A DNA stretch of 64,000 nt from Synechococcales cyanobacterium C42_A2020_086 (GCA_015272325.1 JACYLU010000009.1:78255-142254), one strand, 5' to 3'. Shown: positions 46,834 through 56,464, counted from the first letter of the stretch. Program-made: numbers and translations. Notes: generated from the letters alone by a model not told the origin.

Positions 46834-49167
46834 ATGACTAGCAAATCCTACGAAGCATTCAACAAACCCCTTTGCCCCCCTGATTCCCCGTTTAGAGACT
46901 CCCGGTTTCAAGACGAGCCTGTGGCGGAGCTTGACAATGACTCTGCCGAACTGGATTACTACGGAGCGCAAGTTGCTTCGGGGCAAACCAACTGGTCATC
47001 GCACTGGCTGCTCCTCGGACTTAGCCTCTGCTGTGCCCTGGGAGGAATGGCTGTTGCGGCGTTTGTTTGGCTGACGTCGCTGCCACCAGTGACTGACTGC
47101 GAAAAGGTTTCTTCCCAATCTACCGAGCGGGAACAGCTCTTCTGTGCTCAGACTGCAGCTCAGTCTGGTGATTTGTCGCACTTGCTAGCAGGTATTGAGT
47201 TGGTTGGGCAATGGACCCCAGATCACCCGCTCTACCGCGAAGCCCAGCAATCGTTAGAAGATTGGTCAAAAACTGTTTTGACTAGGGCCAGGCAAAAGCA
47301 TGCCCAGAGCGATTTGCAGGGAGCATTAGAGCTGGCGAACCGAATTCCAGCTAGCAGCCCTCTCTACCAGGAAGCCCAAGCCAAAGTTGCTGAATGGCAA
47401 CAGCAGCAGCAGCAAGGGGAAGCCATTCGTAGGGCTGCTCAGCACGCCATGCAGCAGCGCAACTGGGAGGAAGCGTCGCGGCAGATCAGGGCGCTGACGG
47501 AGCTAGAAAGTAACTACTGGCAGTTCCAGCAATTTAACGCTCTCTCGCAACAGTTGCTGGCTGAACGGAAGGCGTGGCAATCGCTGTTGCAGGCTCGCAG
47601 CCTAGCCCAAACCAACCGCGCTCAGCAGATCAGCGCTGCCATGACGCTGGCTAACCAGATCGAGCGCGATACCTATGCTTGGACGGCGGCAGAGGCCAAC
47701 CTGAAGCAATGGGGCGAAACGCTGCTGAAGGTAGGGGTGCAGCAGTGGCAGGCGGGAGATTTGGAGTCTGCTATCGCCCTAGGCAAACAAGTTACCCTCA
47801 GCCAGGCTTTGGCACCCGAAGCCCAAAATCTGATCAAGCTCAGTGAAGCTCGCAAACTTGCTCGTAAGAGCGTTACCCACTGGAAAGCCTCTCCTGATCA
47901 AATATTCCACTTGATGGAGGCAGTGGCAGCGGCCAGCCAGATTCCTCCAGAGAGCCGATTTCACCAGCTGGCTCAGGCCACGTTGCAGCACTGGCAAGCC
48001 CAACTGCAAGATGTCACGCAGTTGCACTACGCCCAAATCATTGCCAGTTTAAAGCAGCCCTCAACCCTAAGGATTGCAGCTCAGCAAGCACAGCAAGTTG
48101 CCGCCGATCGTCCCCGTCGGGTGCAAGCACAAACGCTAATTGCCCATTGGAACAGTGAGATCCAGCGACTTGAAGATGGGCCCTATCTAGCCCGAGCGCA
48201 GACCCTGGCCGATCAAAATACGATTGCTGCCTTGCAGTCTGCAATTACCCTCGCTCGACGAATCTTACCGGGACGATCGCTCTATGGTGAGGCTCAGTCT
48301 GCTATTGCTAGCTGGCAAAGTCAGATTCAGGTCCTTGAGGATCGGCCGCTGCTAGCTGAAGCACAGCAACTGGCTGACCAAGGCAATTGGGAAGCAGCCA
48401 TCCAAGTGGCCTCAAGGGTGTCCGTGGGTCGCGCACTCTACGGCGAGGCGCAAGCTGCTATTGACAACTGGCAAGCCGCTATTTGGAATGCTCGCAATCC
48501 TCGTAAAGTGACGCCACGGCGTCAGGAGGACCCCCTCGAAGCAGCCTTAGAAGAAGCCCTTCCGTCAGAACGGGAGGACTTAGAAGCGGACTTAGAAGCG
48601 CTGCCTCTGCCAGAGGTTGCTCCTACGCCCATAGCTCGCCCCTCTCCTGCAACCGCACTGCCGCCGTTACCCACGACTCGTCCCGATATGACGCGGATCG
48701 AGGAACTGCTGCAGCGCAACCGGGCCCGTTCGCTGACAGAGTCTGAAGCGCCCTTATCAGAACCCCTATCAGAATCAGATGCGATACCAGCCGCTCCGGC
48801 ACATGAACCGAGTAGCAGTGAAGCGGCACCGCTGCCAGTCGCTCCATCGGTGAATGCTCCAGTGCCGCCGGCTGAGACAGCTCCTGCGCCCAGCATTGGC
48901 GAAGATATACCGCCTGCGTCCGAGGCCGCACCCCCCTCGGTGGAGGGACCCGCTGCTCCAGTAAATCCAGTAAATTCTGAACCCGTTCCACTCAGCGAGT
49001 TTGCACCCGACAATCGTCCGGCTTCCCCCGATTTTTCTCAGTCTCAGGAGTTTCCTCAGGAGCTATCGCAGGATACAACCCCTGAATTTACTCCTGAATT
49101 TGCAGTGGTGGCGCTGTCCCCCGAAGAAACGCCCGCTCTGTTGAAGGTGGAATGGTCCTCACATTGA
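46834..49167 (+). CDS. Large repeat-containing membrane-anchored protein
   Basis: 777 residues, function not recognised. A 50-residue acidic N-terminus precedes one transmembrane helix (about 52-75: HWLLLGLSLCCALGGMAVAA), implying most of the chain lies outside the cytoplasm or in the lumen. Residues about 120-560 are helical repeats of 60-75 residues, each marked by SLYxEAQxxIxxWQ (SPLYQEAQAKVAEWQ, RSLYGEAQSAIASWQ, RALYGEAQAAIDNWQ), resembling TPR-type solenoids. The last 200 residues are Pro/Ala/Glu/Ser-rich and disordered, with in-frame short duplications such as EDLEADLEALP. A scaffolding role is possible. Confidence 0.85.
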   Translation: MTSKSYEAFNKPLCPPDSPFRDSRFQDEPVAELDNDSAELDYYGAQVASGQTNWSSHWLLLGLSLCCALGGMAVAAFVWLTSLPPVTDCEKVSSQSTEREQLFCAQTAAQSGDLSHLLAGIELVGQWTPDHPLYREAQQSLEDWSKTVLTRARQKHAQSDLQGALELANRIPASSPLYQEAQAKVAEWQQQQQQGEAIRRAAQHAMQQRNWEEASRQIRALTELESNYWQFQQFNALSQQLLAERKAWQSLLQARSLAQTNRAQQISAAMTLANQIERDTYAWTAAEANLKQWGETLLKVGVQQWQAGDLESAIALGKQVTLSQALAPEAQNLIKLSEARKLARKSVTHWKASPDQIFHLMEAVAAASQIPPESRFHQLAQATLQHWQAQLQDVTQLHYAQIIASLKQPSTLRIAAQQAQQVAADRPRRVQAQTLIAHWNSEIQRLEDGPYLARAQTLADQNTIAALQSAITLARRILPGRSLYGEAQSAIASWQSQIQVLEDRPLLAEAQQLADQGNWEAAIQVASRVSVGRALYGEAQAAIDNWQAAIWNARNPRKVTPRRQEDPLEAALEEALPSEREDLEADLEALPLPEVAPTPIARPSPATALPPLPTTRPDMTRIEELLQRNRARSLTESEAPLSEPLSESDAIPAAPAHEPSSSEAAPLPVAPSVNAPVPPAETAPAPSIGEDIPPASEAAPPSVEGPAAPVNPVNSEPVPLSEFAPDNRPASPDFSQSQEFPQELSQDTTPEFTPEFAVVALSPEETPALLKVEWSSH

Positions 49168-49205
49168 CCTGCCAGCCTTGCCTCAATCTGTCCCGATCCA
49201 ATGGC

Positions 49206-49928
49206 TCAATCCAGAATGAGATCGGATTCCACGCGCAGGTTCAAGTCGGTTTCAGGTTCAACAACGATGACTTCCACCTCGGTCCGGTTGCGGATCAGTA
49301 CCGATGCCAGAGCACCGAGACCAGCCCCACCCAGGACTTCCCACCAATCAATTGAGCCAAAAATTTCTCCCAGAATGGCCCCTGCAGCCGCTCCGATGGC
49401 TGCTCCTTCAAGCAGGCGAGGATTGGATCGTCTGGTGATTGTTTCCCGTCGTGTAACCACGCTTGATGTAGCGTTGATTGGAATTCGGCGGTTGGAGTTG
49501 GCTAAAATCAACTCCTGTGCCACAAACTGAGTGCCTCGCCCAGAAGGACGCAGTTCACCCACGATCTCACTTCCCGATGGAATTAAAACTCGCCCCGATG
49601 TGGTCTGAACGCTTGTAGCCGTTTTCAAGGTAACGGGAACGGTTTCTTGAGGTGTGACAATAATCCGATCTCGGTCATAAGTGGTGGGAATAACCGTGCC
49701 CGCTGGAACAACGGAGCGAGCTTGAACGCTGCCCGGATAAGGTACAGGCGTAGGAGTTGCAGAGGGATTACGACGCCACGAAGGGGGAAAGACTTGAGCG
49801 ATTCGAGCATCAGCCGCCGAGGTAGCCGTCGCAGCAGAGGCTAGACTTAAAGGAATTGCTGTAGTGGCAGGCAGAGCTATAGCTAGCATCAGCGCTGTAC
49901 CTGATTGCCAGCGGTTTAGGAGCATCAT
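49206..49928 (-). CDS. Exported protein with glycine-zipper segment
   Basis: 240 residues with a signal peptide (hydrophobic core about 10-33, cleavage near ASA). A central beta-rich region (RSVVPAGTVIPTTYDRDRII and LIPSGSEIVGELRPSGRGTQ) looks like a VirB10/TrbI-type beta domain. Residues about 170-215 form a glycine-rich hydrophobic hairpin (GAAIGAAAGAILGEIFGSID, then GGAGLGALASVLI) of the glycine-zipper kind that inserts in membranes. The rest is Val/Glu-rich. Likely periplasmic or outer-membrane associated; role unknown. Convergent with the repeat-protein gene, leaving only 38 bp between stops. Confidence 0.85.
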   Translation of the reverse strand: MMLLNRWQSGTALMLAIALPATTAIPLSLASAATATSAADARIAQVFPPSWRRNPSATPTPVPYPGSVQARSVVPAGTVIPTTYDRDRIIVTPQETVPVTLKTATSVQTTSGRVLIPSGSEIVGELRPSGRGTQFVAQELILANSNRRIPINATSSVVTRRETITRRSNPRLLEGAAIGAAAGAILGEIFGSIDWWEVLGGAGLGALASVLIRNRTEVEVIVVEPETDLNLRVESDLILD

Positions 49929-50055
49929 GAAGCGAGTTCCTCCGACAATTAAACCATTGAATTCTATAGAATCCAGGACTATTGGTACACCAGAAAGTTC
50001 CTTAGCTATTCCGACTTAGGCAATGCAATCGCCCAACAGCCGCGCTAAGCACCTG

Positions 50056-50433
50056 CTAGCAAACATCGGCAACTAGCTCTCGACAGGCTTGCAACCCCAG
50101 GCTTGGGTTGGCTCGATAGCTCGACTCGGGCACCCAAACCCGAACATGGCGATCGTTGCCTACGAAATACAGATAGTCCACATCGGGGTAATAGTGCATT
50201 CCTACCCGCAAGTTAGAGTAGTCATCTTCGCAAATTTCAAAGCCAAATCGCACCACAATCTGGGCAACCAAGCATTCGGGTGTATCGTTGACTTCACCTG
50301 AAATATCGCGCTCCTGCCAGAAGGTACCCAGGAAGCGGTTTAAGATCGGCAGCACCTTAGCGGGTGTACCGTTGCGGCTGGCATAGATCAGAGCAGGATT
50401 GCCTTCAACAATAATATGGCAGGGGGTAGACAC
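50056..50433 (-). CDS. Conserved hypothetical protein (cyanobacterial type)
   Basis: 125 residues, soluble, with an alpha/beta look: PCHIIVEGNPALIYASRNGTP at the N-terminus, GFEICEDDYSNLRVGMHYYP, and YLYFVGNDRHVRVWVPESSY. No signal peptide or known motif. I recall similar short proteins in cyanobacteria without a function. The start at 50433 is supported by AGGAG just upstream on the minus strand (50444-50440). Monocistronic by spacing. Confidence 0.8.
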   Translation of the reverse strand: MSTPCHIIVEGNPALIYASRNGTPAKVLPILNRFLGTFWQERDISGEVNDTPECLVAQIVVRFGFEICEDDYSNLRVGMHYYPDVDYLYFVGNDRHVRVWVPESSYRANPSLGLQACRELVADVC

Positions 50434-50555
50434 AACTAGGCTCCTTTGGGAATCGATTGTGGCAAGGGGTCGGATGAATAGGGTCTTATGCGATTGTCAG
50501 ATGAAATGGCTCTGGCTGCGCTAGCCTGACAGGTGACCTCAGGCAAACCCACGAA

Positions 50556-51347
50556 TCAGGTTTCCCGTTGCAGCTTCATTTGTAACTTTTGGGCACTGCG
50601 CAAAATCTGCCCTGCCAGCATTGCTGCCCCAAACCCGTTATCGATGTTCATCACACCCACGCCGGCTGCACAGGAGTTGAGCATCGTGAGCAGGGGAGCT
50701 AGCCCGCCCAAACTAGCGCCATATCCAATGCTTGTGGGTACAGCAATCACAGGACAGTCGGCTAGCCCGGCTACAACGCTAGGCAAAGCACCCTCCATGC
50801 CGGCTACAACAATCAACACGTCTGCTTCTGTGAGCAACTGGCGATTGTCTAGCAACCGATGAATACCCGAAACGCCCACATCCCAGAGGCGCTTGACCTC
50901 AAATCCAGAAAGCTCTGCGGTGACGGCCGCTTCCTCGGCAACGGGCAAGTCAGCAGTGCCCGCCGAGAGCAATGTAATCACGCCAGGATAGCGCGGCTTC
51001 CAATCTAGCGGTACGACGGCACAAATGCGAGCCGTTCGGTAATAGCGCAAATCCGGGATGCGTCCCTGAATCTGGTGGTACACCTCGGGTTCAATGCGAG
51101 TTGCCATGACCACCGGATTGCGTTGCCGCAGAGACTGCAAAATCTGTAAAATTTGCTCGGGTGTTTTTCCAGGTCCCCAAATCACTTCAGGAAATCCCGT
51201 TCGCAGGGAACGATGGTGATCGACCTTGGCAAAATCAGCTACTGGCTCATAATCAAAATGCTTCAGCTTGTCTAAAGCAGCTTCAGGGCTGATGTCTCCC
51301 AGAGCAACGGCGTTGAGCAAGTGGCGTAACGCTTCAGGTTGAGTCAC
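50556..51347 (-). CDS. larB: LarB, nickel-pincer cofactor pathway carboxylase/hydrolase
   Basis: 263 residues with the PurE-like domain at about 115-250. LarB carboxylates the pyridinium ring of nicotinic acid adenine dinucleotide and hydrolyses it as the first step of nickel-pincer nucleotide synthesis. Typical blocks are SAGTADLPVAEEAAVTAELS, VVAGMEGALPSVVAGLADCP, PTSIGYGASLGGLAPLLTML and VMNIDNGFGAAMLA. No larC or larE is in the window. It has been called an AIR-carboxylase-like protein in older annotation. Confidence 0.93.
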   Translation of the reverse strand: MTQPEALRHLLNAVALGDISPEAALDKLKHFDYEPVADFAKVDHHRSLRTGFPEVIWGPGKTPEQILQILQSLRQRNPVVMATRIEPEVYHQIQGRIPDLRYYRTARICAVVPLDWKPRYPGVITLLSAGTADLPVAEEAAVTAELSGFEVKRLWDVGVSGIHRLLDNRQLLTEADVLIVVAGMEGALPSVVAGLADCPVIAVPTSIGYGASLGGLAPLLTMLNSCAAGVGVMNIDNGFGAAMLAGQILRSAQKLQMKLQRET

Positions 51348-51613
51348 GGCTTCGCAGGTAGATACAGAGCAACAAAAACAGGAAGCAACGAAAAGAACGA
51401 AAAGACAACACCCAGGAGCATGTTAAGCGCAGGTGTATAGGCCGTCGTAGCAGCCCATTGCCTCCTGATTTCATTGTACTGGGCAGGTTCTCCCAGGCTA
51501 GGTTAATTGCATTGCGAATTCTGTTTTGCTAAAGAGGTTGGGTGAAGATTCTCTATGTGAAGGGAAAAGTCAACCCAAGATACGCCGTTGAAACGTGAAA
51601 AGATACACATTGC

Positions 51614-51922
51614 TTAAAGAAACGAGTGGGAAATCGATCGCCCCCAGCGAATCAGGGCCGTTACTCCATAAAGGACAACGGTGCAGCCAATAATCGAGGG
51701 AATAATCAAGACTCCCTGAACCTGCCAAGATAAGAACTCGTAGTTAATGCCATAGTCGCGACGGAGGATAGCAATGCCCCATTCCCCCAACCAAATCCCT
51801 GCTAACCCAATCAAAATCTGTCCAGCAATACCACCAGGAACGCGACGAGGCACAAAGATATCTGCAATAGCGGCACAAACAAGCGCAATCACTGCCTTAA
51901 TCAAAAGCTGAGGAATGTCCAT
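51614..51922 (-). CDS. Small integral membrane protein (GlsB/YeaQ/YmgE-like)
   Basis: 102 residues from the ATG at 51922 (a TTG at 51937 is possible). Three hydrophobic segments at about 5-22, 31-50 and 72-90, with the motif GGIAGQILIGLAGIWLGEWG in the middle, resemble the transglycosylase-associated / GlsB family of three-helix proteins. The function of the family is not established; members are often stress linked. No operon partners. Confidence 0.75.
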   Translation of the reverse strand: MDIPQLLIKAVIALVCAAIADIFVPRRVPGGIAGQILIGLAGIWLGEWGIAILRRDYGINYEFLSWQVQGVLIIPSIIGCTVVLYGVTALIRWGRSISHSFL

Positions 51923-52133
51923 GGTCAGTTTCAGCAACAGAGAAAACTGGTAGACACCCCGAGTTCACGCTCAGCCTCACAAGTTTCCTTGCACTTGACT
52001 AGAACCTACTTGTTCCAGAAAAGAAACAGCTGAATGAGAACAAAAAACGTTAGCTCAACTCAATTCCTACCGCACCGTCATCCTGACAGCGCTATTGATT
52101 CCATTGTCTAGTGGATAATTGGGTCCGTCAACT

Positions 52134-52172
52134 GATAATAATTAATGATTGGATAATAATAATTAATGATTG
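52134..52172. repeat. Direct repeat of GATAATAATTAATGATTG
   Basis: The 18-bp unit at 52134-52151 is followed immediately by a copy with an extra AAT (52152-52172), then a truncated third (GATAA). It lies downstream of the proC stop, between proC and the small membrane protein gene. Confidence 0.88.
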
Positions 52173-52214
52173 GATAACCCAATAAGAATTAGATAGCTTA
52201 ATAAAATGATTGAG

Positions 52215-53096
52215 TCAGGTGGCTGAACTAGATGCCTGATGACTTGTCCTAGTGCTGACTTCAGGTTGCTGCCCCAACGCCTGAGCGCGACGATAGGCTG
52301 TACGCACCGCCTCGATCACCGCAGACCGGAAGCCGGCACTTTCTAGATGCGCTACTCCAGCAATTGTAGTGCCACCCGGACTCGTAACGCGATCCTTGAG
52401 TTCGGCAGGGTGCATGCCGGTGGTTTGCAAGAGTTCAGCCGTCCCGCGCACTGTTTGCAGAGCCAGTTGAGTCGCAATTGCTCGGGGTAATCCGGCAGCC
52501 ACACCACCATCGATTAAGGCTTCAATCATCACCGCCACAAACCCTGGACCGGAACCGGACAGTCCTGTCACCGCGTCCATCAGCGACTCTGGCACTTCCA
52601 CAACTTCCCCAACGGCAGCAAAGATTTGCTGCGCAATTTGCACATCGTCGGGTTGGGCGTAGCGCCCTGCCGCAATAGCTGTCATCCCTGCGCCAACGGT
52701 CGCTGGAGTGTTTGGCATCGCTCGAATCACCGGCTGCTCTGGAAAGGCTTCTTCTAGGCGTTGCAGGGATGTGCCGGCCAAAATCGAGATCACGAGCTGA
52801 CGCTGTTGACCGAGTGCTAGAGCCGTCACAACCTGATCAAATACCTGCGGCTTAATGGCCAGAAGCAGGACTGACGCCTCACTCACCACCGCTTGATTGT
52901 CAGCCGTGATCCGTACTCCATAGCGCTGGTTTAAGAAGGCTTGCCGCTGCGACTGGGGTTCGCTTACGATGATGTCGCCGGGCTGGTACGTTCCCTGTGC
53001 CAAAAGGCGGGATAAAAGAGCTTCCCCCATTACCCCGCCACCAATCACACCAAGTTTTGCCGCCAAAGGGATTGAACTCTCCACGGGTAACTGCAA
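52215..53096 (-). CDS. proC: Pyrroline-5-carboxylate reductase
   Basis: 293 residues. It reduces 1-pyrroline-5-carboxylate to proline with NAD(P)H. The N-terminal Rossmann loop is GVIGGGVMGEALLSRLL; AIKPQVF, IRAMPNTPATVGAGMTA and the C-terminal helical block LSGSGPGFVAVMIEALIDGG and DRVTSPGGTTIAGV are characteristic. Synteny with sepF, pipY and pipX on the same strand is conserved in cyanobacteria. The last 15 residues (Ser/Thr/His-rich) are an unconserved tail. Confidence 0.95.
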   Translation of the reverse strand: MQLPVESSIPLAAKLGVIGGGVMGEALLSRLLAQGTYQPGDIIVSEPQSQRQAFLNQRYGVRITADNQAVVSEASVLLLAIKPQVFDQVVTALALGQQRQLVISILAGTSLQRLEEAFPEQPVIRAMPNTPATVGAGMTAIAAGRYAQPDDVQIAQQIFAAVGEVVEVPESLMDAVTGLSGSGPGFVAVMIEALIDGGVAAGLPRAIATQLALQTVRGTAELLQTTGMHPAELKDRVTSPGGTTIAGVAHLESAGFRSAVIEAVRTAYRRAQALGQQPEVSTRTSHQASSSAT

Positions 53097-53287
53097 TTCA
53101 TTGCATTCACTTCATGCAATTGCGTCAATCCAAATAGCATCAACCTAATTGCATGTACCTAATTGAATTAGATCACTTTTAGAGTCTAGGGGGCGCCGCA
53201 TGAAAGCAACAGATCATCTTGCTTGGAAGAGGCGGTCCAATCATGAATCATGACAGGCAACCCTCCTAGACCGGATTGCTTGGGATA

Positions 53288-53875
53288 TTATGCCATCCGG
53301 GCTTGATCCACTGTCCAGGTTTGCGCTGGCGGAGTCATCGAGCGAGCGGTGCGCATTTGCGGCTGCTGCATCATATCGGTGGCATTCAGCAACTGAGTGC
53401 TTACCTGAACACAGTTGGGAGTAAACAAAAAGATGCTTTCGCCAATTCGCTCTTGATGACCATCAATAGCGTAAGTACCTCCTGCAACAAAGTCAACAGC
53501 ACGCTGAGCCTGATCTGGATCCATGATGGTGAGGTTGAGCACAACTGATTTCCGCTCCCGCAACGCTCGAATTGCTTGAGGCATTTCTTCAAACGTGCGC
53601 GGTTCCATCACAACAACTTCAGACATTCCATTCACTGCTCCGGGCATACCAATGACGTTATTCATAGAAGGTCCTATACCTGTTTCTGTAGAAATGACTG
53701 TCCGTTCACGCAGACGCCGCCGTCTCGGTTCTTCTTCTTGCACTGCCGCCTGAGGGTGTTCTTCCTGATAGAGGTTTTGGTACTCTTCGCCATCCACCTC
53801 ATCGTACTCGTACTCATAATCAACAGGTTCGTTCATGCCAACAAAATCCCTCAGCTTAGAGAAGATACTAGTCAC
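53288..53875 (-). CDS. sepF: Cell division protein SepF
   Basis: 195 residues. The N-terminal [14 protein letters not shown] is the amphipathic membrane-targeting helix, followed by an acidic linker ([14 protein letters not shown]), a basic patch ([10 protein letters not shown]), and the SepF core at about 85-165 ([59 protein letters not shown]). It tethers FtsZ filaments to the membrane; cyanobacteria (Cdv2) need it because they lack FtsA. Transcribed toward proC, 191 bp away. Confidence 0.95.
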   Translation of the reverse strand: MTSIFSKLRDFVGMNEPVDYEYEYDEVDGEEYQNLYQEEHPQAAVQEEEPRRRRLRERTVISTETGIGPSMNNVIGMPGAVNGMSEVVVMEPRTFEEMPQAIRALRERKSVVLNLTIMDPDQAQRAVDFVAGGTYAIDGHQERIGESIFLFTPNCVQVSTQLLNATDMMQQPQMRTARSMTPPAQTWTVDQARMA

Positions 53876-54853
53876 TGTTCACGCTCCATCACAACTAAGG
53901 TTAACTGGAAAAACTTGAAGGGCAACTCGAGAAACAATCTCTAACCGCTAGCTGCCAGGAAAGATACAAGCATAATTTAACAGCTAAAAGTTATCCCAAG
54001 AGCACCTCTGAATTCTGACTCTTTCTGATTCTGGAAGCAGAGCAGGTCAACCGGATTGACCTCTAGACGCCATAAAAATGATGGTCTGATTTGAATATCG
54101 AGCCTGACCCGACTCCAGCTTACTTAAATTGAGTCAATTGAATTGAGTCAACAGTATACAACTAAATTTCTGAAATCAATAACCCAATCAAAATAAAAAA
54201 GATGAAAGGTTTGGGCTGGTTTAATGAATAACAAAATCAAAAAAATCGTCGCCAAACTATTCCAAGCTATCTGCAAAGCAGAGTCACCTGGCAAACGTAA
54301 CCGAATAGAAAACTATTGCAATGAATTGAATTAATACTTGAAAATCGCTTTACGTGCGCAATGTCCACTATAGGGCATTTAGCTTGGAGATTGAATCAGC
54401 TAAAGCTGAAGTAATTGTTAAATCATGGCTGCACAATCAACTCGTATCCATTGGAACTATTTACTCAGAAGCCAAACCGCTTGGTTGAAAGAACGACATT
54501 CTTAACCTTAATTTAGGTACAGCCAAGGATTGGCTCTTGAGACAAGCACGATCAATCATCATTTCAAGTAACCGCTAGGGATGGAGTCTCAGCTGGTTTG
54601 ATCACGCCACCTGCAGAGTATACTGCAAACTTCGTCGTTTGACATCCCCTCAAGATTTTTTATTGTATACCAAGAGTACACCCTACTCCAGCAATGACGT
54701 TTAGTTTTCAAAAAAGTAGGGAAACCGTTGAAGAAAGTAATATCTACTGCCTTGACAACTACACCTCAATATAAAAGTGTAAAAGAGTTGCGGTGTTGCA
54801 ACGTTCGGCCAAATTCAGTTTTATTTCGCAACATGATAATTCGTAGTAACTCC
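53876..54853. other. Long AT-rich region between pipY and sepF
   Basis: 978 bp, the longest gap in the window, very AT-rich. It must carry the sepF promoter. A tandem TTGAGTCAATTGAA/TTGAGTCAAC is at about 54131-54153. Around 54224-54334 the plus strand has a 36-codon ORF, listed separately. I recognise no RNA family here. Confidence 0.45.
54224..54334 (+). CDS. Candidate 36-residue basic small protein
   Basis: The frame starts MNNKIKKIVAKLF, continues through QAICKAESPGKRNRIENYC, and stops TAA at 54332-54334. It is basic, with two cysteines 18 residues apart and an amphipathic N-terminus. A purine-rich AAAGG lies about 16 bases upstream, farther than ideal. Codon content is plausible but the ORF is short and AT-rich DNA gives many such frames. 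Listed because the sequence looks more protein-like than chance. Confidence 0.3.
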   Translation: MNNKIKKIVAKLFQAICKAESPGKRNRIENYCNELN

Positions 54854-55537
54854 CTATCTGCGTTCACCGAACAGCGTTCGACCTAGACGAACCATAGTCG
54901 CACCCGCCTGCACGGCTAATTGATAATCGTCTGACATACCCATCGAGAGGTGATGCATTCGGAGATGGGACCAAGATTGGGCCTGAATTTGCTCTGCCAA
55001 ACGGCGAGTATTACGAAATACAGCTAGGGTTTCATCCTGAGACAGCCCGTAGGGAGGGATCGTCATTAGCCCTACAATCTGCAAGTGAGAACAGCGATCG
55101 AGTTCCGGCAGTGCTTCTAGCAATTCTGCTTCAGTCCAACCGTACTTTTGTGGATCTGGCAATAGCTTGACCTGTAGGCAAACCTTGGGAGACTGCTGTC
55201 GTTCCTGTGCCCGCTGATTGAGCTGCTGAGCCAACTTCAAGCTGTCTACAGAGTGAATCCACTGAAAGAGGTCCAGTGCTCGGGCGACTTTGTTGGTCTG
55301 GAGATGCCCAATGAAGTGCCATGTAATATCGGGCAAATCGGCAAGCTGAGTCTGTTTGGTCATGGCTTCTTGAATGCGGCTCTCACCAAAATCGCGAACT
55401 CCTGCTTCGTAGGCGGCTCGCATTAGTTCTACGGGTACCTGCTTGGTGACAGCAATCAGTCGAACGCTGCTAGGGAGCGTTGACCAAATCTGCTCAAGAC
55501 GGTCGGCAATTGGGTTAATTGAAGAAGTAGAACTCAT
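54854..55537 (-). CDS. pipY: PipY, PLP-binding protein (YggS/PLPBP family)
   Basis: 227 residues of the single-domain alanine-racemase-like fold. The PLP lysine is in RLIAVTKQVP (about K32), with DFGESRIQEA, WHFIGHLQTNK, HHLSMGMSDDYQLAVQAGAT and VRLGRTLFG. PLPBP proteins buffer pyridoxal phosphate and affect amino acid homeostasis. In cyanobacteria the gene is coupled to pipX; here the two overlap by 4 bp (55534-55537, ATGA), so they are translated together. Confidence 0.96.
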   Translation of the reverse strand: MSSTSSINPIADRLEQIWSTLPSSVRLIAVTKQVPVELMRAAYEAGVRDFGESRIQEAMTKQTQLADLPDITWHFIGHLQTNKVARALDLFQWIHSVDSLKLAQQLNQRAQERQQSPKVCLQVKLLPDPQKYGWTEAELLEALPELDRCSHLQIVGLMTIPPYGLSQDETLAVFRNTRRLAEQIQAQSWSHLRMHHLSMGMSDDYQLAVQAGATMVRLGRTLFGERR

Positions 55538-55803
55538 TGGAACGTTTGCTTGTGAATCGCCTGAAGTTGGTAAAAATCCTGCTGCTGCCCAGTTCGACGG
55601 AGATCCCGCAAACGGCTCTCTACAAGCAACCGAGCATCCGCTCGACCAATCGGCTCAAAACGGACTCCCTCTGGAGAAACAACCACCAGAAAAAATAATC
55701 GCTGAGCGTACAGCGTGGCAAATAGTTCCCGGTCTTCCTCAATCACACAAACTCTAAAGAGCAGTCCCAGGGTAGGGTGATTTAAGTAAGTTTCGGTACT
55801 CAT
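55534..55803 (-). CDS. pipX: PipX, PII/NtcA-interacting regulator
   Basis: 89 residues matching PipX: MSTETYLNHPTLGLLFRVCV, the Tudor-like FATLYAQRLFFLVVVSPEGV, FEPIGRADARLLVESRLRDL and a C-terminal helical pair. PipX swaps between PII (when 2-oxoglutarate is low) and NtcA (when high), coactivating nitrogen genes. It ends inside the pipY start. Presence of this gene is itself a cyanobacterial marker. Confidence 0.97.
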   Translation of the reverse strand: MSTETYLNHPTLGLLFRVCVIEEDRELFATLYAQRLFFLVVVSPEGVRFEPIGRADARLLVESRLRDLRRTGQQQDFYQLQAIHKQTFQ

Positions 55804-55954
55804 TCGCTGTTTAGCCGCATTGAGAGGTCAAGGGATCCTCCAGAATGGTGATCCGCCTGCTGTGTCGGCGGTTGTGGAGGAAAGCAGACAGGGGTCAACA
55901 TAGGGTGCGTTACTCGGGGCAATAAAGCATTCATCATCAAAGCAATACCGTGCG

Positions 55955-56383
55955 TTAGAAGGGGTCAGTCGATACACTGCACCAAAATAGAGCAGTTGCA
56001 ACTGCGTAGTCTCCATCGTGACTGAGACTGATGCGCCATTGCCCTCGCCCTTTGCCCTCAGCAGCAGCGGCGGCGGCATGATATAGATACACTTGGGGGG
56101 CACCACCCGATTGCCGGCGAATTTCGATATCGGTGTAACTCATTCCCCGCCAGCCCGTACCCAAAGCCTTGACTACGGCTTCTTTGGCTGCCCATCGCCC
56201 TGCAAGCTGAAGGATAGTTTGCCGATTTTGCCAGCGGATCGGGCACTCAGGTGAAGTGGACCGCCTACAGTCCTGTTGCTCGGTCGGGGTGTAAATTCGC
56301 TGTAAAAATCGCTCTCCAAAACGCTCGACAGCCGCCTGAATTCGAGGAACGTAAACAATATCAGTACCAATATGGATGTTCAA
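55955..56383 (-). CDS. acpS: Holo-[acyl-carrier-protein] synthase
   Basis: 142 residues. It transfers 4'-phosphopantetheine from CoA to acyl carrier protein. The metal site is in the N-terminal IGTDIVYVPRIQAAVERFGE (Asp) and in GRWAAKEAVVKALGTGWRGM (Glu, Lys); WRISLSHDGDYAVATALF is the conserved C-terminal block. A 10-residue stretch HAAAAAAEGKG is a small low-complexity insertion. A gap of 151 bp separates it from pipX. Confidence 0.94.
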   Translation of the reverse strand: MNIHIGTDIVYVPRIQAAVERFGERFLQRIYTPTEQQDCRRSTSPECPIRWQNRQTILQLAGRWAAKEAVVKALGTGWRGMSYTDIEIRRQSGGAPQVYLYHAAAAAAEGKGRGQWRISLSHDGDYAVATALFWCSVSTDPF

Positions 56384-56464
56384 TGCCTAACTATATTTTT
56401 CAATTGTTCCCATTTCAATACTCTATGAGAAAATGTGCCGCTCGGCTACAAAAAACGACGATGA

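Noticed and set aside
54426..54506. 26-codon ORF in the pipY-sepF gap
   Set aside because: No ribosome binding site and no protein-like features beyond chance.
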